Source of the DNA: Spirochaetota bacterium
GTDB lineage: Bacteria; Spirochaetota; Spirochaetia; Sphaerochaetales; Sphaerochaetaceae
Reading direction: 5' to 3'
Length of the DNA: 64,000 nucleotides
NCBI GenBank assembly: GCA_023401595.1
Contig: JAEXDQ010000006.1
Coordinates: forward strand, 1 to 64,000
Shown: one piece after another, positions 60,582-64,000 of the stretch
How positions within the stretch are numbered: the stretch's first letter is position 1
Layout of the letters: each line of letters starts with the position of its first letter
Program-made: the position numbers and the translations under genes
The notes under the pieces: model-generated
Databases searched by the model: none
What the model was told of the DNA's origin: nothing
The model's input: the letters and a program-made list of their open reading frames with translations, nothing else

Positions 60582-61538
60582 TTATTTCATATAGTCCACG
60601 ATATTGCGCGCAGTGGCGAGATCGGTGATCAACGTATCGACCACGTCGCATTTCAACAGTCCGATGATACTCGCCACCTTCTGGTAACCCGACGCCACCG
60701 CGATCTTCCGCGTTACAGACGTGATCCGCTCCCAGGAAATCATCTGCCGCCCATGGACCTGCGGCGCATAGATGTTCCCGTCCGAATCAAAGAAATAGTT
60801 CAGGTAGTCGCCGGGAATATCCTTGCCGGCTAGCTCCTTCGCGATGGCGTCGCCGAACATCGACCTGCGGACGTTCGGCTCGCGGGAAAACGGCACGCCG
60901 ACACCGCCGATAATGACATCCAGCGCATCCCAGAACTCATCGGCGTTCAAGGATGAACTCCCCTGTTCAGTCTCCAGGCGGAGCAGCTCCATGAAATTAC
61001 GGTCGACCCCGCCGCCCCAGCACCGGACGAAATTATCCGCGATCGTCTTGTAGTTGAAGTAATCGGCCCGCCCGGCGACTGACGGATTGTCCACCAGATT
61101 GTAGTTCAACAGCGGGAAATATCTCCAGCTGTTGCGACGATCCACCGTGCGGACCTTCGCCGTCGATATTTCGTTCATTGTCCGGCCAAGACCGAAACCG
61201 ACGTTGACGGGCGCGTTGGGAAGCGTCTGCAGCAAATAGTTGACGGCGCCTTCGACAAGGAAAGAATACGCATGCTTCTCGCTGTTCGCACCGGGTACCA
61301 GGACCAGCTCCTTGAGACCGAACATCTCTTTCAGGAGCAGATTGTAGCGACTTTGGTCCTCAGGCGTAACATACGGAGGGTTCAACGTAATCTCGACGAT
61401 ACCGCGTTCCTGGGCAAGCCTGAGGTACTTGCCCACCTGAACGTGGGAAACCCCTAGTTCCTCCGCTATCTCCTGCTGGCGCCGGCCGTTCGCATAATAC
61501 GCCACGGCCACGGCGAAAAGCCTCTCGTTCGAAATCAT
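60582..61538 (-). CDS. SorC/DeoR-type sugar-binding transcriptional regulator
   Basis: 318 residues. N-terminal HTH RRQQEIAEELGVSHVQVGKYL (about 19-39), then the SorC sugar-phosphate-binding domain with NVGFGLGRTMNEIST near 113 and VIIGGVGVPFS near 207. Its ATG overlaps the permease stop by 4 nt, so it is made together with the transporter it regulates. The effector is probably a phosphorylated intermediate. Confidence 0.94.
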   Translation of the reverse strand: MISNERLFAVAVAYYANGRRQQEIAEELGVSHVQVGKYLRLAQERGIVEITLNPPYVTPEDQSRYNLLLKEMFGLKELVLVPGANSEKHAYSFLVEGAVNYLLQTLPNAPVNVGFGLGRTMNEISTAKVRTVDRRNSWRYFPLLNYNLVDNPSVAGRADYFNYKTIADNFVRCWGGGVDRNFMELLRLETEQGSSSLNADEFWDALDVIIGGVGVPFSREPNVRRSMFGDAIAKELAGKDIPGDYLNYFFDSDGNIYAPQVHGRQMISWERITSVTRKIAVASGYQKVASIIGLLKCDVVDTLITDLATARNIVDYMK

Positions 61539-62407
61539 TCCTTGACACCTCCTGCCAGGCGGTTGATGAAGAAGTCCTGCGACGCTGTGAACAGAATCAT
61601 AGCCGGAACCGCGATGATGACGCTAGTGGCCATCAGCCCGCCCCAGTTGATGAACTCACCCTTGAACGTCGTAAGGCCGACGGTCAGCGTATAGTATTCG
61701 TGATTCGTAATGAACGAGGATGCGATCAGGAATTCCTGCCAGACCTGGATGAAGGTATAGATGCTCACCGCGACGATACCGCTGACGGCCAACGGCAGCA
61801 TTACGTACATGAACGTCTGGAACAGGTTGCAGCCATCGATCAACGCGGCCTCCTCCATCTCGACCGGGATATCGACGAAATAGGTCGACAGCAGGATGAC
61901 CGACACAGGGATCTGCAACGCTATGTACGGCAGGATCAAGGATCCTCTCGTCCCATACAGGTTCAGCTTGGTACACATCAGGAACAGAGGGACCAGCAGG
62001 ACGACCACCGGGAACATCTGCGTCATCTTGAGAAACGACTGGAATTGCCGGCTCCCCTTGAACTGCATGCGCGTCAATGCGAACGACGCGCAGGTGGAGA
62101 TCACAGTAGTACTCGCTACCGTGACCAGCGTGACGAGCAGGCTGTTCATGATAAAGGTGCCGACATGATAGTCCCTGAACGCCTCGACGTAGTTGAAGAA
62201 ATCAAGGCGCACAGGAAGGATCCGGGGCGGGACCTCGAATATCTCAAGGAAGGACTTGAACGATGAAAGTATGATCCAATAGAACGGGAACACCACGATC
62301 AGGAAAAGGATGACCGCAAAAAGCCCGACCAGAGCCTTCTGTCCGTTCGTCCGCCGTTTACGGGCCAGCATCGCCGTCGAATTCGTTTCTTTCTTGTTCT
62401 TACGCAT
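61535..62407 (-). CDS. ABC transporter permease (MalG/CUT1 type)
   Basis: 290 residues. A 20-residue basic tail precedes the first membrane segment LVGLFAVILFLIVVFPFYWI. EAA loop EMEEAALIDGCNLFQTFMYV near 195; C-terminus DFFINRLAGGVKE. The start overlaps its partner permease by 8 nt and its stop overlaps the SorC gene. Confidence 0.93.
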   Translation of the reverse strand: MRKNKKETNSTAMLARKRRTNGQKALVGLFAVILFLIVVFPFYWIILSSFKSFLEIFEVPPRILPVRLDFFNYVEAFRDYHVGTFIMNSLLVTLVTVASTTVISTCASFALTRMQFKGSRQFQSFLKMTQMFPVVVLLVPLFLMCTKLNLYGTRGSLILPYIALQIPVSVILLSTYFVDIPVEMEEAALIDGCNLFQTFMYVMLPLAVSGIVAVSIYTFIQVWQEFLIASSFITNHEYYTLTVGLTTFKGEFINWGGLMATSVIIAVPAMILFTASQDFFINRLAGGVKE

Positions 62408-63293
62408 GCTGTCTCCACCTTCTCATCAACTTGATGACGACATTGCACAGGAAGATGACGCTGATCATCAGGAAGAACATGAGTACGCTCATAGTGGAAG
62501 CGTTGCTGATCTCATAGTATTGGAACGCTTCCCGCTGCACCATGATCGACATGGTAGTCGTCAGCTCCGCAGGCCCTCCGTTCGTCATGACCTTCAGGAT
62601 ATCGAACGCATTGAACGACCAGATGAAGCACAGATAGGTGCAGGTCATGACCGTCGGCTTGATATACGGGAACGTGACATACCGGAACAGCTGGGCCTGG
62701 TTCGCCCCCTCCAAGGTGGCGGCTTCGACATGGTCCTGAGGAACGGTATTGAGTTTCGCGAAGAGCATCAATGTGAAGAACGGGAACGCCCGCCATATAT
62801 TCGCCATGATTGCCGACGCCATGGACAACGGCCCTGTACGGAACCACGAGAAGTCCCTGGCGACGATATGCAGGCTCTTCAATATGTACGTGATGACTCC
62901 CGCGTCCTCCTGAAGCATCAACGACCAGATATATCCGGTAATGACGGAAGGAAGCACCCAAGGGATGAGTATCAGGGACTTGATCAGGTTCGAGCCCCGA
63001 AATCCAGCGGACAACAACAAGGACGAGCCAAGACCTAGCAGGAGCGCCCCCGCTACGTTGATGAAGGTCCAGATGAACGTCCGTTGCACGGCGGCCCATA
63101 CCCTGTCGTCGGCAAGCAGCTTCCTATAGTTGGCAAGTCCTACGTTCTGTGTTCCGACCTGCAACAGGCTATAGTTCTGGAAACTAAGCACCACGTTCAT
63201 GATCATGGGATAGATGACGAACACGCAGAGCATCAGCGCGGCCGGAAGAAGCAGGAGATACGGTACTATGCTGAATTTCTTTCTGACGAGCAT
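62400..63293 (-). CDS. ABC transporter permease (MalF/CUT1 type)
   Basis: 297 residues from the ATG at 63293 (AAGGAAAC upstream). Six membrane segments starting IVPYLLLLPAALMLCVFVIY. EAA loop DHVEAATLEGANQAQLFRYV near 200. Partner of the permease at 61535; separated from the binding-protein gene by a hairpin. Confidence 0.93.
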   Translation of the reverse strand: MLVRKKFSIVPYLLLLPAALMLCVFVIYPMIMNVVLSFQNYSLLQVGTQNVGLANYRKLLADDRVWAAVQRTFIWTFINVAGALLLGLGSSLLLSAGFRGSNLIKSLILIPWVLPSVITGYIWSLMLQEDAGVITYILKSLHIVARDFSWFRTGPLSMASAIMANIWRAFPFFTLMLFAKLNTVPQDHVEAATLEGANQAQLFRYVTFPYIKPTVMTCTYLCFIWSFNAFDILKVMTNGGPAELTTTMSIMVQREAFQYYEISNASTMSVLMFFLMISVIFLCNVVIKLMRRWRQHA

Positions 63294-63312
63294 ATTTGTT
63301 TCCTTACGAATT

Positions 63313-63344
63313 TTCATCGGGACGAGAATCCCCGTCCCGATGAA
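63313..63344 (-). promoter_or_regulatory. intercistronic hairpin after binding-protein gene
   Basis: TTCATCGGGACG and CGTCCCGATGAA form a perfect 12-bp stem with an 8-nt loop between the binding-protein stop (63368) and the permease start (63293). No T-run follows. Confidence 0.78.
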
Positions 63345-63367
63345 CTTTCAATCATTATACCACCCGA

Positions 63368-64000
63368 TCAGGAGTTGTACGTATCGAGAATAGCCTGAAC
63401 TTCAGACTGTCCGAGACGACAGGCCTCTTCAGGAGTGACGATTCCCAGCAGGGCTTCCTGGAAACGGCGGTTCCAAGTCTCCGCTACACGGGTGAACACC
63501 GAGATAAGAGGAGCGGGATAGGAACTGGTGGCCAGCTGCTCACGGAACATGTTGTAGTCGGGCACGTTGTACGGAGGATAGTCGAACGCCTTGGTGTCGG
63601 CGGGAAGTCCGCGGGCGATCAAAGCCTGGTTCTGCGGCTGCAACGCGAACTCGAGGAACTTCATCGCCGCTTCCTTGTTCTTGGAACCGGCGCCGATACC
63701 CCAATGATAGCCGCCCATGGCGGAACCGCGGACTCCGGTCGGACCGACCGGCATGACGGAGAACTCAAGGTCTTCCCTGTTGGGGAACTGGGGTATGACG
63801 CTCTTGATCTGGGAAGGCGTCCACCACAGCATCGCGACCTTGCCCTGGGCGAACATTGAACGGGCGAGCGTGTCGTTGATGTTCGTATCCTTGGGCATGT
63901 ACTTGTACATCTCGACCGCCCATTTCACAAACTCAAGGGCCTGGGGAGTGTCAAGCTTGGCGACATACTTGCCATCCACTTCATCGTACACCTTGGAATC
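63368..64000 (-). CDS. ABC transporter solute-binding protein, 5' end outside window
   Basis: The visible 210 codons are the C-terminal part of a family-1 binding protein, continuing past the window end (the frame is open to 64000). Landmarks are ALEFVKWAVEMYKYMPKDTNI, MLWWTPSQIKSVIPQF and AMKFLEFALQPQNQALIARG. The ending AEACRLGQSEVQAILDTY-like tail is typical. It heads the third transporter operon. Confidence 0.92.
   Translation of the reverse strand, partial: DSKVYDEVDGKYVAKLDTPQALEFVKWAVEMYKYMPKDTNINDTLARSMFAQGKVAMLWWTPSQIKSVIPQFPNREDLEFSVMPVGPTGVRGSAMGGYHWGIGAGSKNKEAAMKFLEFALQPQNQALIARGLPADTKAFDYPPYNVPDYNMFREQLATSSYPAPLISVFTRVAETWNRRFQEALLGIVTPEEACRLGQSEVQAILDTYNS

Overview
This is a moderate-GC bacterial chromosome segment. 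The gene content suggests a fermentative, host- or sediment-associated spirochaete of the Sphaerochaeta type. Pointers are a class I lysyl-tRNA synthetase, Gly/Glu-rich secreted solute-binding proteins, an outer-membrane barrel ending in Phe, a trimeric NADH/ferredoxin-type [FeFe] hydrogenase under Rex, and many CUT1 sugar-type ABC transporters. The taxonomic call is inference; no rRNA or tRNA is present to anchor it.

Layout. 0.4-4.1 kb (minus): a PTS EIIA-like protein, a CPA2-type cation/proton antiporter and a phosphodiester glycosidase-domain protein. 4.3-6.4 kb (plus): a large lipoprotein with a propeller-like second half. 6.6-11.7 kb (minus): electron-bifurcating-type hydrogenase operon (hndA, HATPase, hndB, hndC, hndD), with rex divergent at 12.3 kb and a perfect TGTGA-N6-TCACA dyad between them. 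13.2-17.2 kb (minus): a secreted endo/exonuclease/phosphatase-fold protein, an MFS-HEAT fusion and ClpP. 17.6-26.6 kb: a lower-GC catabolic island with solute-binding protein, two permeases, two divergent nucleoside hydrolases, a DapA-family aldolase, an SBF-type carrier and a ribokinase, with a divergent LacI regulator. 26.6-29.6 kb: an orphan siroheme/Fe-S reductase with divergent LysR, then era. 30.0-39.4 kb: a cassette of NADAR protein, a 601-aa protein with a nucleoside-phosphorylase-like motif, ABC transporter, PHP-type metallohydrolase and LOG-family protein, facing a GntR/UTRA regulator and a flavodoxin-like reductase. 39.5-47.6 kb: class I lysS, rlpA, a Ytr-like GntR/ABC operon, an outer-membrane barrel and an orphan protein. 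47.7-55.4 kb: a second lower-GC sugar island (alcohol dehydrogenase, propeller glycosidase-like protein, ABC transporter) with a LacI regulator, and a second ribokinase. 55.8-57.0 kb: an SPFH-domain protein with a ribbon-helix-helix protein. 57.1-64.0 kb (minus): a third ABC operon with a SorC regulator, P-loop kinase, class II aldolase, inositol-monophosphatase-like protein and 1-phosphofructokinase-like protein; its solute-binding gene runs off the window.

How it fits together. Four ABC importers are visible and none has a local ATPase gene, so they probably share one encoded elsewhere. Each solute-binding gene is followed by a stable hairpin. Uptake feeds phosphorylated-sugar enzymes, and reducing equivalents are disposed of as H2 by the Rex-associated hydrogenase. 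A recurring theme is cleavage of N-glycosidic bonds: two nucleoside hydrolases, a NADAR protein, a LOG protein and a phosphorylase-like protein lie in two transporter cassettes. Three short-period tandem arrays (two of 11 bp sharing a consensus, one of 8 bp) and a 160-bp-spaced palindromic repeat sit in intergenic gaps.
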